A stretch of DNA of 64,000 nucleotides from Erwinia sp. S63 (GCF_016625195.1 NZ_JACVUP010000004.1:248001-312000); one strand, 5' to 3'. Shown: positions 34,924-45,544, numbered from the stretch's first letter. Numbers and translations are program-made. The notes: generated by a model not told the origin, from the letters alone.

Positions 34924-36069
34924 ATGACATCACATTATTTTGTAAATGAAGACCAGGCTGCGCTGGAAGACTTACAAGAATTCTGTGCACAGTCCGTTAA
35001 TGTTGAGGATTATCCGCTCGCCAGTGAGGTGATCTCTGAAGTGCTGATTTACGATCGTGACGTGCTGGAAGACGCGGCAGTCATGGATAAAAAGGGCGTG
35101 CTGAGTGAGTTGCACAAAGCGCTCTCTTACGGCCCCGGCGTTTTTGTGGTTCGTGGGCTGTACACCGATCTGGCATGCGTTGATCGGGCATCACAAGTCT
35201 TTGAAGCCATCATGCACGAAGAAGCGAAATCGAAAGTTCAGGCCGATCACTTCTCCAAAGCGGGCAATAACGGACGCATCTGGAATGCGCTGCAAAAACT
35301 GGCACAGGCGAATCCTCAGGTCTTTGTTGATTACTATGCGAACCCAACACTGGGATTAATTTGTCAGGCGTGGCTGGGGCCGGCGTGGAGCATGACTTCT
35401 CAGGTCAACCAGGTTCGCCCCGGTGGCGAAGCGCAACAGGCGCACCGCGACTATCATCTGGGTTTTCAGCAAAGTGCTTTCGCGGCTGAATTTCCGATCC
35501 CCGTGCACGTCCTCTCGCAATACCTGACCCTGCAGGGTGCGGTAGCGCACAGTGATATGCCGTTGGCTTCGGGTCCCACTCGTTTGCTGCCCTGGTCACA
35601 TCAATATGAGATGGGCTACATTGCTTATCGACGTCCAGAATTTGCCCAATATTTTGCCGATAACTTCGTACAGTTGCCGCTGAAGAAAGGGGACGGATTG
35701 TTCTTTAATCCGGCGTTGTTCCATGCTGCGGGTAATAACACCACCGAGGATCACGTCCGAACGGCGAACTTGCTGCAGATCTCATCTGCTTTCGGCGTGC
35801 CAATGGAAGAGGTTAACCATGAGCAGTTGCTTAAATGGGTTTATCCGGTGTTGCGCGAGGCGCGCCTCAGTGAAGCAGAACTTCATGCTGCCATCGCGGT
35901 TGCCGCGCGTGGATACTCCTTCCCAACCAATTTAGACACGGATCCACCGGTTGGCGGGATGGTCCCTAAAACGCAGCAGCAGTTAGTAAGTGAAGCACTT
36001 AAGGCGGGCTGGAGTTCAGCGGAATTTGAGGCAGCTTTGGACGCACACACCGAAAAACGCCGAGCGTAG
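34924..36069 (+). CDS. Phytanoyl-CoA dioxygenase (PhyH) family Fe(II)/2-oxoglutarate oxygenase
   Basis: This 381-residue cytoplasmic protein shows the HxD metal motif in EAQQAHRDYHLGFQ (about 175-180). The distal His (FHAAGNN) and the 2-oxoglutarate-binding Arg (RTANLLQ) follow about 100 residues later. PhyH enzymes hydroxylate or halogenate small organic acids, ectoine, phosphonates or peptides; no clear subfamily match is seen. A C-terminal helical extension (about 300-380) follows the core. The gene is divergent from a LacI-type regulator, suggesting a catabolic role with a sugar- or polyol-related inducer. The substrate is unknown. Confidence 0.78.
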   Translation: MTSHYFVNEDQAALEDLQEFCAQSVNVEDYPLASEVISEVLIYDRDVLEDAAVMDKKGVLSELHKALSYGPGVFVVRGLYTDLACVDRASQVFEAIMHEEAKSKVQADHFSKAGNNGRIWNALQKLAQANPQVFVDYYANPTLGLICQAWLGPAWSMTSQVNQVRPGGEAQQAHRDYHLGFQQSAFAAEFPIPVHVLSQYLTLQGAVAHSDMPLASGPTRLLPWSHQYEMGYIAYRRPEFAQYFADNFVQLPLKKGDGLFFNPALFHAAGNNTTEDHVRTANLLQISSAFGVPMEEVNHEQLLKWVYPVLREARLSEAELHAAIAVAARGYSFPTNLDTDPPVGGMVPKTQQQLVSEALKAGWSSAEFEAALDAHTEKRRA

Positions 36070-36085
36070 CGCTTGAGAACAGCAG

Positions 36086-36301
36086 TCAGACTGAGGACTG
36101 CTGTTTGAACATTTGAATGGCTTCCTGCACGTTGCTGGTGGCCAGTGACATCACGCGGTCATTATTGAGAAAAACGTCGTAATGGCCTGCGTTGTAGCGA
36201 AACACATACAAATCACCGCGGAATCGCAATCCTTTGGTTTTCACCCCGATATGGTGGCGGCGCAGCGCTGCCTGAGCGAGTCTGTCGGCTCCTGTATTCA
36301 T
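36086..36301 (-). CDS. 71-residue basic protein, PmrA-linked
   Basis: This 71-residue protein has a basic start (ADRLAQAALRRHHIGVKTKGLRF) and a beta-rich middle (RGDLYVFRYNAGHYDVFLNNDRV). There is no signal peptide, membrane segment or known domain; function unknown. On the opposite strand from arnB, the sequence 36361-36377 forms a PmrA-box match about 60-75 nt upstream of this start. It may therefore belong to the PmrAB regulon, but that is inference. It shares a 518-bp control region with arnB, in which each gene has its own box. Confidence 0.6.
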   Translation of the reverse strand: MNTGADRLAQAALRRHHIGVKTKGLRFRGDLYVFRYNAGHYDVFLNNDRVMSLATSNVQEAIQMFKQQSSV

Positions 36302-36360
36302 TGCGTATCCTCCTCCATTTATATGCCGTTAGATTTCCCAACGTAGAGTAAGATTGGAAT

Positions 36361-36377
36361 ATTAATTTAACCTTAAG
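36361..36377 (-). promoter_or_regulatory. PmrA-box match facing the 71-residue gene
   Basis: On the minus strand the sequence reads CTTAAG-GTTAA-ATTAAT, close to the PmrA consensus CTTAAT-N5-CTTAAT (first half one mismatch, second one mismatch). It lies 60 nt upstream of the start at 36301, in the direction of that gene. This suggests, but does not prove, PmrA control. Confidence 0.55.
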
Positions 36378-36704
36378 AACAGTATAGGTTAATTTTTTAT
36401 CGTTATGTTTATCATTGATTTAAATGGAAACTTCCTGGTCCTCTTTTCGGATCCCCTGCGGTGGTTAACCTATTTTGAATCTTTAATGAAGGATTGATGA
36501 ATATTCTTCTCAGGACGACATTCCCAGCCAGATTCCTCTACCGATCATCAACATTTAAGAAATAACTCATCCTGTCTTACTGCCATTTAATGTTCCGTTA
36601 AGTTTTCCTCCGTATTTTGTTCTACGAGGCGATAAGACAGGTGTGCTTAAGTTTTTTTGAGCTAGATTAAAAAATTAACAGTTCGTGCTACCGAAATGTT
36701 TGCG

Positions 36705-36721
36705 CTTAATCTATGTTTAAA
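36705..36721 (+). promoter_or_regulatory. PmrA-box match upstream of arnB
   Basis: CTTAAT-CTATG-TTTAAA matches the PmrA tandem half-site pattern: the first half is exact, the second has two mismatches, spacing is 5. It lies 98 nt upstream of the arnB start, the usual region for PmrA-activated arn promoters. PmrA-PmrB activation by Fe(III), Al(III) or low pH, and PhoPQ through PmrD, is known for the arn operon. Confidence 0.6.
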
Positions 36722-36818
36722 CAGCAAGTTACTGATTGTTGACAGAGAACTGAATTACTGCACGCTGCAATTGGTCCTATTGCAGGCAACTTTGAGTGTA
36801 AAACGTTAAGGTAAATTT

Positions 36819-37955
36819 ATGACTTTTCTTCCATTCTCGCGCCCATCGTTGGGCGAGGAAGAGTTAGCGGCGGTAAAAGCAGTATTTGAATCTGGCTGGA
36901 TCACCACCGGCCCTAAAAATGCGGAACTGGAACAAGCCTTTTGCCAGCTAACCGGTAATCAACACGCGATTGCCGTCAGCTCAGCGACTGCTGGAATGCA
37001 CGTCACGCTTCTTGCGTTAAATATTCAACCCGGTGATGAGGTCATTACCCCTTCACTGACGTGGGTGTCGACAATTAACATCATTACGCTACTCGGCGCA
37101 ACGCCGGTAATGATTGATATTGATCGCGATACGCTGATGGTCACCCCTGAGCAAATTGAAGCAGCGATTACGCCTCGCACCCGCGCCATTATTCCGGTGC
37201 ATTATGCGGGCGCTCCTGCGGATATTGATGCGATTCGCGCGATCGGCGAGCGCCACGGCATTGCAGTCATAGAAGATGCTGCTCATGCCGCAGGTTGTTA
37301 CTACAAAGGTCAGCACGTTGGCCAGCAAGGTACTGCCATTTTCTCCTTCCATGCCATTAAGAATATGACCTGTGCAGAGGGCGGTTTGATCGTCACCGAT
37401 GACGCTGAACTTGCCGATCGTATGCGCAGCCTGAAATTCCATGGTTTAGGTGTGGATGCCTATGACCGCCATACCCATGGGCGTAAACCGCAGGCTGAAG
37501 TGATCATGCCGGGTTTCAAATACAACTTGCCAGATATCAGTGCGGCGATTGCGCTGGTGCAGTTAAACAAGCTGGCTGGCATTAATACGCGTCGTGCTGA
37601 GATTGCGCAGCGTTATCTGACCGAGCTTGCGGATACACCTTTCTTACCGCTCGCTCAACCTGAATGGTCTCATCAACATGCCTGGCATCTGTTTATCATC
37701 CGCGCCGATGAAGCCACCTGCGGTTTAAGCCGCGATGCACTAATGGAAACATTGAAAGCGCAGGATATTGGTACCGGATTGCATTTCCGTGCTGCGCATA
37801 CCCACAAGTATTACCGCGAACGTTATCCGCAACTTTCCCTGCCCAACACGGAATGGAATAGCGATCGCATCTGCTCAATACCGCTGTTCCCTGATATGCG
37901 CGATGAAGACGTCAGCCGCGTGATCGGCGCATTACGTCATATCGCTGGAGTTTGA
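36819..37955 (+). CDS. arnB: UDP-4-amino-4-deoxy-L-arabinose aminotransferase ArnB
   Basis: This 378-residue DegT/DnrJ PLP transaminase uses glutamate to convert UDP-4-keto-pentose to UDP-L-Ara4N. The PLP Lys is in [16 protein letters not shown] (about 182). The start has AAGG 8 nt upstream and the protein opens [14 protein letters not shown]. First gene of arnBCADTEF; a PmrA box precedes it. Confidence 0.96.
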   Translation: MTFLPFSRPSLGEEELAAVKAVFESGWITTGPKNAELEQAFCQLTGNQHAIAVSSATAGMHVTLLALNIQPGDEVITPSLTWVSTINIITLLGATPVMIDIDRDTLMVTPEQIEAAITPRTRAIIPVHYAGAPADIDAIRAIGERHGIAVIEDAAHAAGCYYKGQHVGQQGTAIFSFHAIKNMTCAEGGLIVTDDAELADRMRSLKFHGLGVDAYDRHTHGRKPQAEVIMPGFKYNLPDISAAIALVQLNKLAGINTRRAEIAQRYLTELADTPFLPLAQPEWSHQHAWHLFIIRADEATCGLSRDALMETLKAQDIGTGLHFRAAHTHKYYRERYPQLSLPNTEWNSDRICSIPLFPDMRDEDVSRVIGALRHIAGV

Positions 37956-37960
37956 TTGAC

Positions 37961-38947
37961 ATGCTCGAAGAAAAAAACATTCGTAAAGTCTCCGTGGTGA
38001 TCCCGGTTTATAACGAAGAGGAGAGCCTGCCAGAGTTGGTGCGTCGCACCGATGAGGCTTGTGCTGTGCTGAATCTGGATTATGAAATTTTGCTGGTGGA
38101 TGACGGCAGCAGCGACCGCTCAGGTGAGATGATCGCCGAAGCCGCTGATATGCCGGGCAGCCACGTGGTTGGCGTATTGCTGAACCGTAACTATGGGCAG
38201 CACTCGGCAATCATGGCAGGTTTTAATCATGTGTCAGGCGACTTGATCATCACATTGGATGCGGATTTGCAGAACCCGCCAGAAGAGATCCCCAATCTGG
38301 TAAAAGCGGCTCAGCAGGGTTATGACGTGGTGGGCACCGTGCGTCAAAACCGTCAGGACAGTTGGTTCCGCCGCCGCGCTTCCCGCACCATCAACCAGCT
38401 GATCCAACGCGTCACCGGTAAAGCGATGGGTGACTATGGCTGCATGTTACGCGCTTATCGCCGTCACATTGTCGATGCCATGCTCAACTGTCACGAGCGA
38501 AGTACTTTTATTCCTATCCTTGCGAACACCTTTGCGCGCCGCACGATTGAGCTGCCTGTGGCCCATGCGGAGCGCGAATTTGGTGACTCGAAGTACAGCT
38601 TTATGAAGCTGATTAACCTGATGTACGACCTGGTGACATGCCTGACCACCACGCCACTGCGCCTGCTGAGTATCGTCGGCAGCCTGATCGCGCTGGCTGG
38701 TTTTGCCTTCTCTCTGGTGCTGATTGTGTTGCGTCTGTTCCTCGGTGCCGATTGGGCCGGAGACGGTGTGTTCATGCTATTTGCGGTGCTGTTTATTTTT
38801 GTCGGCGCGCAGTTTATCGGTATGGGCTTACTCGGCGAATACATCGGCCGAATTTACAACGACGTACGCGCTCGTCCGCGCTACTTCATTCAACGTGTTA
38901 TTAACTCGCAGAAAGATACCTCCTCTGTACAGGAAATTGAGCAATGA
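37961..38947 (+). CDS. arnC: Undecaprenyl-phosphate 4-amino-4-deoxy-L-arabinose (4-formamido) transferase ArnC
   Basis: This 328-residue GT2 inner-membrane enzyme moves the formylated L-Ara4N from UDP to undecaprenyl phosphate. The catalytic domain has [17 protein letters not shown] and [11 protein letters not shown]. Two C-terminal TM segments (about 235-300) follow. The likely ATG is at 37961, 5 nt after the arnB stop, although an in-frame TTG overlaps it. The sequence is close to E. coli ArnC along its length. Confidence 0.96.
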   Translation: MLEEKNIRKVSVVIPVYNEEESLPELVRRTDEACAVLNLDYEILLVDDGSSDRSGEMIAEAADMPGSHVVGVLLNRNYGQHSAIMAGFNHVSGDLIITLDADLQNPPEEIPNLVKAAQQGYDVVGTVRQNRQDSWFRRRASRTINQLIQRVTGKAMGDYGCMLRAYRRHIVDAMLNCHERSTFIPILANTFARRTIELPVAHAEREFGDSKYSFMKLINLMYDLVTCLTTTPLRLLSIVGSLIALAGFAFSLVLIVLRLFLGADWAGDGVFMLFAVLFIFVGAQFIGMGLLGEYIGRIYNDVRARPRYFIQRVINSQKDTSSVQEIEQ

Positions 38948-40923
38948 AAACTATCGTCTTCGCCTATCACGATATGGGCTGTGCAGGTATTACTGCGCTG
39001 TTAAATGCGGGTTTTGAAATCAGTGCGATCTTTACTCACGCTGATTCTGCTAACGAAAATCACTTCTTTGGTTCAGTCGCCCGTCTGGCGGCTGAACAAG
39101 GTATCCCCGTGTATGCGCCGGAAGATGCCAACCATCCGCTGTGGGTCGATCGCATTAAAACCATGGCGCCGGATTACATTTTCTCCTTCTACTATCGCAA
39201 CCTGCTCAACGATAGCATCCTGAGCAGTGCCCGTCTGGGAGCCTTTAACCTGCACGGTTCACTGCTGCCTAAATACCGTGGGCGTGCACCGTTGAACTGG
39301 GCACTGGTAAATGGTGAGACCGAAACCGGTGTGACACTGCACCGCATGGTGAAACGCGCAGATGCGGGCGATATCGTGGCACAGCAACGTGTCGCCATTG
39401 ATGAACAAGACAACGCCTTAACTCTGCATCGCAAACTGACAGCCTCTGCTACACAACTGCTGGAGCAGGCACTGCCAGCGATGAAACGTGGTGAAATTGC
39501 GGCAATTCCTCAGGATCACAGCCAGGCGACGGTGGTGGGACGTCGCACACCAGAAGACGGTCGCATTAAGTGGGAACAGTCCGCACAGTCAATCAACAAC
39601 CTGGTGCGTGCGGTCACCGATCCATGGCCGGGCGCATTTGCCTTCGCCGGCACCGTGAAGTTTGTGGTGTGGAAAGGGCGCGTACATGCTGATGCTCCAA
39701 AAGCCAAGCCAGGCACAGTGATTTCCGTTGAACCTTTCCTGATTGCCTGCGGAGAAGGCGCCCTGGAAGTGGTGACCGGACAAAGTGAAAATGGCGTCTA
39801 TATGAACGGCAGCCAGCTGGCGCAGAGTCTGGGAATGGTGCCGGGCGCACTGTTGTACTCTCAGCCGGTTGCAGCGGTTAAACGTCGTACACGCGTGTTG
39901 ATTCTGGGTGTGAACGGGTTCATCGGTAACCACTTGACCGAACGTTTGCTGCAGGATGACAACTTCGAAGTTTACGGTCTGGATATTGGATCAGATGCCA
40001 TTAGCCGTTTCCTCGATCAGCCGCGCTTCCACTTTGTTGAAGGTGATATCAGCATTCACTCAGAGTGGATCGAGTATCACATCAAAAAATGTGATGTGGT
40101 GTTGCCGCTGGTGGCGATTGCTACGCCAATTGAATACACCCGCAACCCGCTGCGCGTGTTCGAACTCGATTTTGAAGAGAACCTCAAGATCATCCGCGAT
40201 TGCGTAAAATACAAAAAACGCATCATCTTCCCATCCACATCGGAAGTGTACGGCATGTGCACCGATAAACACTTCGATGAAGATCACTCCAACCTGGTGG
40301 TGGGGCCGATCAACAAACAGCGCTGGATCTATTCTGTTTCCAAACAACTGCTGGACCGCGTGATCTGGGCGTACGGCGAAAAAGAAGGTCTGCGCTTCAC
40401 GCTGTTCCGTCCTTTCAACTGGATGGGCCCGCGTCTCGATAACCTGAACGCTGCGCGTATTGGTAGCTCCCGTGCGATTACCCAACTGATCCTCAACCTG
40501 GTTGAAGGTTCGCCGATCAAGTTGATCGACGGTGGTGCACAGAAGCGTTGCTTCACTGACATTCGCGATGGTATCGAAGCGTTGTTCCGCATCATTGAGA
40601 ACAAAAACAGCAACTGTGACGGCCAGATCGTCAACATCGGCAACCCGGAAAACGAGGCGAGCATCAAAGAGCTGGCTGAACGCCTGCTGGCAAGCTTTGA
40701 ACGTCATCCGCTGCGCGACCAATTCCCGCCGTTTGCCGGTTTCCGTGAAGTAGAGAGCAGCAGCTATTACGGTAAGGGATACCAGGACGTTGAGCATCGT
40801 AAACCGTCGATCAAAAATGCGCGTCGTCTGCTGGACTGGACGCCGACCATTGAGATGGATACCACGATCGACAACACGCTGGACTTCTTCCTGCGCACCG
40901 TTGAGCTGCAGGATAAGCCATGA
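38944..40923 (+). CDS. arnA: Bifunctional UDP-L-Ara4N formyltransferase/UDP-glucuronate decarboxylase ArnA
   Basis: This 659-residue fusion has an N-terminal formyltransferase (1-305, [20 protein letters not shown] with catalytic His, and [13 protein letters not shown]) and a C-terminal oxidative decarboxylase (about 315-659, [18 protein letters not shown] and YSVSKQ for the active site). It oxidises UDP-glucuronate and later formylates UDP-L-Ara4N. The start overlaps the arnC stop (ATGA), so translation is coupled. Length matches the usual 660. Confidence 0.97.
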   Translation: MKTIVFAYHDMGCAGITALLNAGFEISAIFTHADSANENHFFGSVARLAAEQGIPVYAPEDANHPLWVDRIKTMAPDYIFSFYYRNLLNDSILSSARLGAFNLHGSLLPKYRGRAPLNWALVNGETETGVTLHRMVKRADAGDIVAQQRVAIDEQDNALTLHRKLTASATQLLEQALPAMKRGEIAAIPQDHSQATVVGRRTPEDGRIKWEQSAQSINNLVRAVTDPWPGAFAFAGTVKFVVWKGRVHADAPKAKPGTVISVEPFLIACGEGALEVVTGQSENGVYMNGSQLAQSLGMVPGALLYSQPVAAVKRRTRVLILGVNGFIGNHLTERLLQDDNFEVYGLDIGSDAISRFLDQPRFHFVEGDISIHSEWIEYHIKKCDVVLPLVAIATPIEYTRNPLRVFELDFEENLKIIRDCVKYKKRIIFPSTSEVYGMCTDKHFDEDHSNLVVGPINKQRWIYSVSKQLLDRVIWAYGEKEGLRFTLFRPFNWMGPRLDNLNAARIGSSRAITQLILNLVEGSPIKLIDGGAQKRCFTDIRDGIEALFRIIENKNSNCDGQIVNIGNPENEASIKELAERLLASFERHPLRDQFPPFAGFREVESSSYYGKGYQDVEHRKPSIKNARRLLDWTPTIEMDTTIDNTLDFFLRTVELQDKP

Positions 40924-41804
40924 AGAAAATTGGTTTACGCGTAGATGTTGATACCTGGCGTGGAACCAAACTTGGCGTTCCGGCGCTGCTAGAGCAGTTT
41001 AGCCTGCATCAGTTGCAGGCCAGTTTCTTCTTTAGCGTAGGGCCGGATAACATGGGGCGCCACTTGTGGCGCCTGATGAAACCGCGCTTCTTATGGAAAA
41101 TGCTGCGCTCGCGCGCAGCATCACTCTACGGCTGGGATATTTTACTGGCAGGCACGGCCTGGCCAGGACGCGAGATTGGTCGTGGCCTGGAGGAGATCAT
41201 TAGTGCTACGGCAGACCATCACGAAGTCGGTCTGCACGCCTGGGATCATTTTGCCTGGCAAACCTGGGCGGGCGTATGGCCGGAACAGAAACTACTGGAA
41301 CAGATTTCACGTGGTAAAACCGCGCTGGAAGCGATTATAGGTGACAGTGTCACTTGTTCTGCGGTGGCTGGATGGCGAGCGGATGGGCGCGTTGTCGCCG
41401 CCAAGCAGAAGTTTGGTTTTAGCTACAACAGTGATTGTCGTGGTACCGGACCTTTCTTGCCGCGTCTGCGTGATGGCAGCTTAGGCACGGTACAAATACC
41501 CGTGACGTTGCCAACCTGGGATGAAGTGGTGGGACAATCGGTTAGCGCCGCTGACTACAACGATTTCATTCTTGACCAGATGCTCGCAGCCGAAGGATCG
41601 CCGGTGTACACCATTCATGCTGAAGTTGAAGGCATTATCGGTTCTAAGGCGTTTGGCGAGTTATTAACCCGTGCGGAGCAACAAGGCATTCACTTTTGTC
41701 CTCTGAGCGAGTTGTTGCCAGACGATCTCAGCACGCTGCCACAGGGCAATTTGGTGCGTGGGCATATCCCCGGACGTGAAGGCTGGCTGGGCTGCCAAAG
41801 CTAG
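40920..41804 (+). CDS. arnD: 4-deoxy-4-formamido-L-arabinose-phosphoundecaprenol deformylase ArnD
   Basis: This 294-residue NodB-type polysaccharide deacetylase begins [17 protein letters not shown] with the metal Asp, and has [15 protein letters not shown] for the metal histidines. It removes the formyl group from undecaprenyl-phosphate L-Ara4FN. ATGA overlap with arnA. After arnD comes the only gap of the operon (31 nt) before arnT. Confidence 0.95.
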   Translation: MKKIGLRVDVDTWRGTKLGVPALLEQFSLHQLQASFFFSVGPDNMGRHLWRLMKPRFLWKMLRSRAASLYGWDILLAGTAWPGREIGRGLEEIISATADHHEVGLHAWDHFAWQTWAGVWPEQKLLEQISRGKTALEAIIGDSVTCSAVAGWRADGRVVAAKQKFGFSYNSDCRGTGPFLPRLRDGSLGTVQIPVTLPTWDEVVGQSVSAADYNDFILDQMLAAEGSPVYTIHAEVEGIIGSKAFGELLTRAEQQGIHFCPLSELLPDDLSTLPQGNLVRGHIPGREGWLGCQS

Positions 41805-41835
41805 ACGTTAACAGGAAACTTTATAGGAACCACGG

Positions 41836-43497
41836 ATGCGTACAGGCACCAAAACGGCGCTGCTGCTGGCGCTTTTCGCGCTCTATTATCTTATCCCAAT
41901 TGAATTCCGCGCCTTATGGCAGCCGGATGAGACTCGTTATGCGGAAATCAGCCGTGAAATGCTGGTCAATGGCAATTGGGTGGTACCGCACTTCTTTGAT
42001 TTGCGCTATTTCGAAAAACCGATAGCCGGCTATTGGGTCAACAATATTGGCCAGCTTTTATTTGGTCATACCAACTTTGGCGTTCGCGCCGGTTCCATTT
42101 TTTGCACCACACTCAGTGCCGGATTGATTTACTGGCTTGGTCAACAGATGTTTGCCAGCCGTAAGATCGCGCTGACGGGTAGCATCATTTTTCTCACTTC
42201 GCTGCTGGTGTACGGCATTGGCACTTACGCAGTGCTGGACCCGATCCTGCTATTGTGGATGGTGGCTGCGATGTGCAGTTATTGGCTGGTAGCGCAAGCT
42301 TCCAGCACGCAACAGCGCCTGTGTGGCTATGTCCTGCTGGGCGCGGCCTGTGCGATGGGCTTTATGACCAAGGGCTTCCTGGCGCTGGCGGTGCCGGTAT
42401 TAGCGATTGTGCCCTGGGCGATTTGGCAAAAACGCTTCGGCGAGTTATTGCGCTGGGGACCTTTAACGGTCATCGTCGCTGCACTGCTCAGTGCGCCGTG
42501 GGCGCTGGCCATTTATCGTCAGGAAGGAGATTTCTGGCATTACTTCTTCTGGGTTGAGCATATTCAACGCTTTGCAGAGAAAGATGCGCAGCACAAAGCG
42601 CCATTCTGGTATTACCTGCCGGTATTGCTGGCGGGATGTCTGCCGTGGCTGGCGTTGCTGCCGGGCTCACTGATGGGCGCGTGGCGCCAGCGTAGCCAAC
42701 ATGCGGGTGCCGTTTACCTGTTAAGTTGGGTGATCTTACCGTTGCTGTTCTTTAGCATCGCCAAAGGGAAACTGCCGACCTACATCCTGCCGTGTTTTGC
42801 ACCGCTGGCACTGTTGATGGCGCGCTATGCGCACAGTGGTTCTGCACAGTTAGTGAGGGTGTTTAATGTTAATGGCTGGATTAACCTGCTGTTTGGCGCC
42901 ATTACGACCGTAGTCCTGTTAGTGGTGATTGCTCCATGGGGATTGGCGCACAAGCCCGTTTATAGCCATGATGAAATTCTCCCGTTAATCTGTGGCGTAC
43001 TGGCCTTTGTAGGCTGGGGCATCATGGGATGGTTCAGTCTTAAACCAGGTGCGTGTCGCTGGCAACTGGCGGCGCTTTGTCCTTTAGCCCTGGCGCTGCT
43101 GGTGGGCTTCGCCATACCGCAGAAAGTTCGTGATTCCAAACAGCCGCAGAGTTTTGTACGGGCTGTGCACCATCAACTGGCAGACAGCCGTTATTTATTG
43201 GCTGACAATCCGGGCATTGCGGCTGCGGTGGCCTGGGAAACCGAACGCAGTGATATCACTTTCTACGATGCCCAAGGCGAACTGCAATACGGCCTCAGCT
43301 ATCCTGATGCGCAAACACGTTACGTCGATGGTGCTGCATTTGCGGACTGGCTGCGCGAACATCGTCGCCATGGCAAAGTGTCCGTGGTGATGATGCTCAA
43401 CTCGGGCGAGAACGGACCTGATCCTGCAATGCCATCGCCGGATGATGTCTATCGTCAAGGCCGACTGGTCTATTACGGTTACAACGCGACACCATGA
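41836..43497 (+). CDS. arnT: 4-amino-4-deoxy-L-arabinose lipid A transferase ArnT
   Basis: This 553-residue inner-membrane GT-C glycosyltransferase (PMT family) transfers L-Ara4N onto lipid A phosphate at the periplasmic face. The periplasmic catalytic motif LWQPDETRYAEISREML (about 30-46) is typical. About 12-13 TM segments and a soluble C-terminal domain follow. Preceded by a ribosome site (AGGAACC). The addition reduces polymyxin binding. Confidence 0.95.
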   Translation: MRTGTKTALLLALFALYYLIPIEFRALWQPDETRYAEISREMLVNGNWVVPHFFDLRYFEKPIAGYWVNNIGQLLFGHTNFGVRAGSIFCTTLSAGLIYWLGQQMFASRKIALTGSIIFLTSLLVYGIGTYAVLDPILLLWMVAAMCSYWLVAQASSTQQRLCGYVLLGAACAMGFMTKGFLALAVPVLAIVPWAIWQKRFGELLRWGPLTVIVAALLSAPWALAIYRQEGDFWHYFFWVEHIQRFAEKDAQHKAPFWYYLPVLLAGCLPWLALLPGSLMGAWRQRSQHAGAVYLLSWVILPLLFFSIAKGKLPTYILPCFAPLALLMARYAHSGSAQLVRVFNVNGWINLLFGAITTVVLLVVIAPWGLAHKPVYSHDEILPLICGVLAFVGWGIMGWFSLKPGACRWQLAALCPLALALLVGFAIPQKVRDSKQPQSFVRAVHHQLADSRYLLADNPGIAAAVAWETERSDITFYDAQGELQYGLSYPDAQTRYVDGAAFADWLREHRRHGKVSVVMMLNSGENGPDPAMPSPDDVYRQGRLVYYGYNATP

Positions 43498-43826
43498 ATC
43501 TGTTGCTCATTCTTATGGTCAGTTTGTTGAGCTGTGCCGCCCAGCTTTGTCAAAAGCAGGCGGCGTATCTGGGCACGCGCCACGGTAAGAAACGACTCAT
43601 CATGTGGATCGCGCTGAGCATCTTTCTTCTCGGCGTGGCGATGTTGCTGTGGCTGCTGGTTCTGCGCGTGGTGCCGGTCAGCGTGGCGTATCCGATGCTA
43701 AGTCTTAACTTCGTATTAGTCGCCATCGCGGCGAAGTTGATCTGGCGAGAGACCTACACCCTGCAGCAATGGTTCGGCACGCTGGCAATTGTTGCTGGGG
43801 TAGCGCTGATGGGGAGCCACCTATGA
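43494..43826 (+). CDS. arnE: ArnE, subunit of the undecaprenyl-phosphate L-Ara4N flippase
   Basis: This 110-residue SMR-like four-TM protein (SVAYPMLSLNFVLVAIAAKLIW) flips undecaprenyl-phosphate L-Ara4N with ArnF. Its start overlaps the arnT stop as ATGA. Confidence 0.93.
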   Translation: MNLLLILMVSLLSCAAQLCQKQAAYLGTRHGKKRLIMWIALSIFLLGVAMLLWLLVLRVVPVSVAYPMLSLNFVLVAIAAKLIWRETYTLQQWFGTLAIVAGVALMGSHL

Positions 43827-44197
43827 AAGGGGTGATTCTTGCACTGTGCAGCGTGTTACTGGTGTCACTGGCGCAATTGGTATTACGAGCTGCGATGCTG
43901 GATTTCCCGCCAATAGCAGCGTTACTCAGCCCGCAATTGTGGCAGCATCTGCAGCCGCTACTCCTGTTGTGCCTTGGGCTGGGAGCCTATGCGTTATCGA
44001 TGCTGTGCTGGATGCTGGCGCTGCGCCATTTGCCGCTTAACCGGCTTTATCCGCTGCTGAGCCTGAGTTATGTGCTGGTGTGGCTGGCGGCCATCTCTTT
44101 GCCGATGTTTGGCGAGGCTTTCCGCTGGAGTAGTTTCGCTGGCGTTTTACTGATTGTCTTCGGGTTGTTGTGCGTTTCGCTGCCGCGTAAACCTTAG
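43823..44197 (+). CDS. arnF: ArnF, subunit of the undecaprenyl-phosphate L-Ara4N flippase
   Basis: This 124-residue four-TM partner of ArnE (LNRLYPLLSLSYVLVWLAAI) has ATGA overlap with arnE and ends the operon. No clear terminator is seen in the following 85 nt before the convergent gene. Confidence 0.92.
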   Translation: MKGVILALCSVLLVSLAQLVLRAAMLDFPPIAALLSPQLWQHLQPLLLLCLGLGAYALSMLCWMLALRHLPLNRLYPLLSLSYVLVWLAAISLPMFGEAFRWSSFAGVLLIVFGLLCVSLPRKP

Positions 44198-44281
44198 CCG
44201 CCAAACGTCTGGGATAACACGTGACCCAATGGAACCTACGGCGGGATCACGAATTGCCGGTGAGTCAAAAATATGACAGTG

Positions 44282-45439
44282 TCACTTTATCAGTCGTAAA
44301 TGCTTTTCACTGAGGTCGGCCAGCGATGGCGTACCCAGCATGCCCATATCGCGGCTGACTTCATTGGCGACGAGGTCAATGGCCCACTCCACAGCAGAGG
44401 TTCCGCCGACAGCGCAAGCATAGTTAAAAGGCCTGCCAACAAAGCAGGCCTTTGCCCCCAGCGCCAGCGCTTTAATCACATCGGTGCCACGTCGGATGCC
44501 GCTATCCATCATCACCGTCATATTTCCCGCTGCGGCGACAATCTCGGGCAATACATAAATCGGCGGGATCACCGTATCCAACTGACGCCCACCGTGATTC
44601 GAGACCACAATGCCGTCGATGCCGATGGATTTACAACGTAATGCATCGTTGCGACTGAGAATGCCTTTAATCACCATAGCGCCCGTCCAGCGCTGACGAA
44701 TATGTTCAATATGCTGCCAGGTGAGATGGCTGCGCCCACTGAAATCACGCACGGCATTTTTCGAAAATAGCGGAGCGCCGCGCACTGCGTTGTTGTTTTC
44801 GAAATAGGGCATGCCAGTGGTGAATAAGGTTTTCAGCAACGTGCCGTAAAGCCAGCGGGGATGTGTGACACCTTGCCACGCTAATGCCAGACTGGGGCGG
44901 AAAGGCGTGGCAAATCCGGCTCGCACATTGTTTTCCCGGTTAGCTTTGACCGGCGTGTCCACTGTCACGACCAGTACGGGAATTTGCGCACGCTTGACGC
45001 GATCGACTAATGCATCAATCTCTTCCAGCGTTTTAGGCAAATAGGCCTGAAACCACATCGCCGGATTGACCGCGGCCACGTCTTCCAACCGAATCAGAGA
45101 TGAACCGCTCATAATAAAGGGCACGTTTTTACTGGCTGCCGCTCGCGCCAGGGCGATATCCCCCTGAAAACCAGTGATGGCGGAGATACCCATCGGCGCA
45201 ATACCGACCGGCGCAGCATAGCGATGGCCAAATAGCTCAACGTCAGTATTGCGCTGCGACACATCCACCATGTTTTCCGGTATCAGGCCATAGCTGGCAT
45301 AGGATTGCTGAGTGTGACGTAGCGCAATGTTGTCTTCAACACCGCCAGAGACATAGGCGAACAGCGGATGTGGCAGACGTTTTTGGGCATATTTCTCGAA
45401 GTCATTTAATGAGAGACAATGTTGATGCAACTTGAGCAT
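44282..45439 (-). CDS. FMN-dependent 2-hydroxyacid dehydrogenase (LldD/HAO family)
   Basis: This 385-residue TIM-barrel flavoenzyme carries the active-site VVSNHGGRQLD with the catalytic His and the substrate Arg (about 271-281), and DSGIRRGTDVIKALALGA for phosphate binding. Members oxidise L-lactate, mandelate, glycolate or other 2-hydroxyacids. I cannot say which; the lldD operon partners (lldP, lldR) are absent. The upstream same-strand MHS transporter may supply its substrate. Located downstream of that gene with 136 nt between them. Confidence 0.85.
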   Translation of the reverse strand: MLKLHQHCLSLNDFEKYAQKRLPHPLFAYVSGGVEDNIALRHTQQSYASYGLIPENMVDVSQRNTDVELFGHRYAAPVGIAPMGISAITGFQGDIALARAAASKNVPFIMSGSSLIRLEDVAAVNPAMWFQAYLPKTLEEIDALVDRVKRAQIPVLVVTVDTPVKANRENNVRAGFATPFRPSLALAWQGVTHPRWLYGTLLKTLFTTGMPYFENNNAVRGAPLFSKNAVRDFSGRSHLTWQHIEHIRQRWTGAMVIKGILSRNDALRCKSIGIDGIVVSNHGGRQLDTVIPPIYVLPEIVAAAGNMTVMMDSGIRRGTDVIKALALGAKACFVGRPFNYACAVGGTSAVEWAIDLVANEVSRDMGMLGTPSLADLSEKHLRLIK

Positions 45440-45544
45440 GAGATAGCGATTCAGCTGAGAGGATAAAAGAGTGAAAAGTCATGCTATTGCAATGATGGCA
45501 TCTGACAAATGCTTTAAATGGCATTGCTTATCTGAGTAAAGCAT

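Larger units (their letters stand above)
36302..36818. other. 517-bp control region between the 71-residue gene and arnB
   Basis: A/T-rich divergent control region with no further gene. It holds two PmrA-box matches listed separately, on opposite strands. The arnB leader after the plus-strand box is roughly 85-100 nt, with AAGG 8 nt before the ATG. No small RNA or attenuator could be recognised, though the length leaves room for one. Confidence 0.5.
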
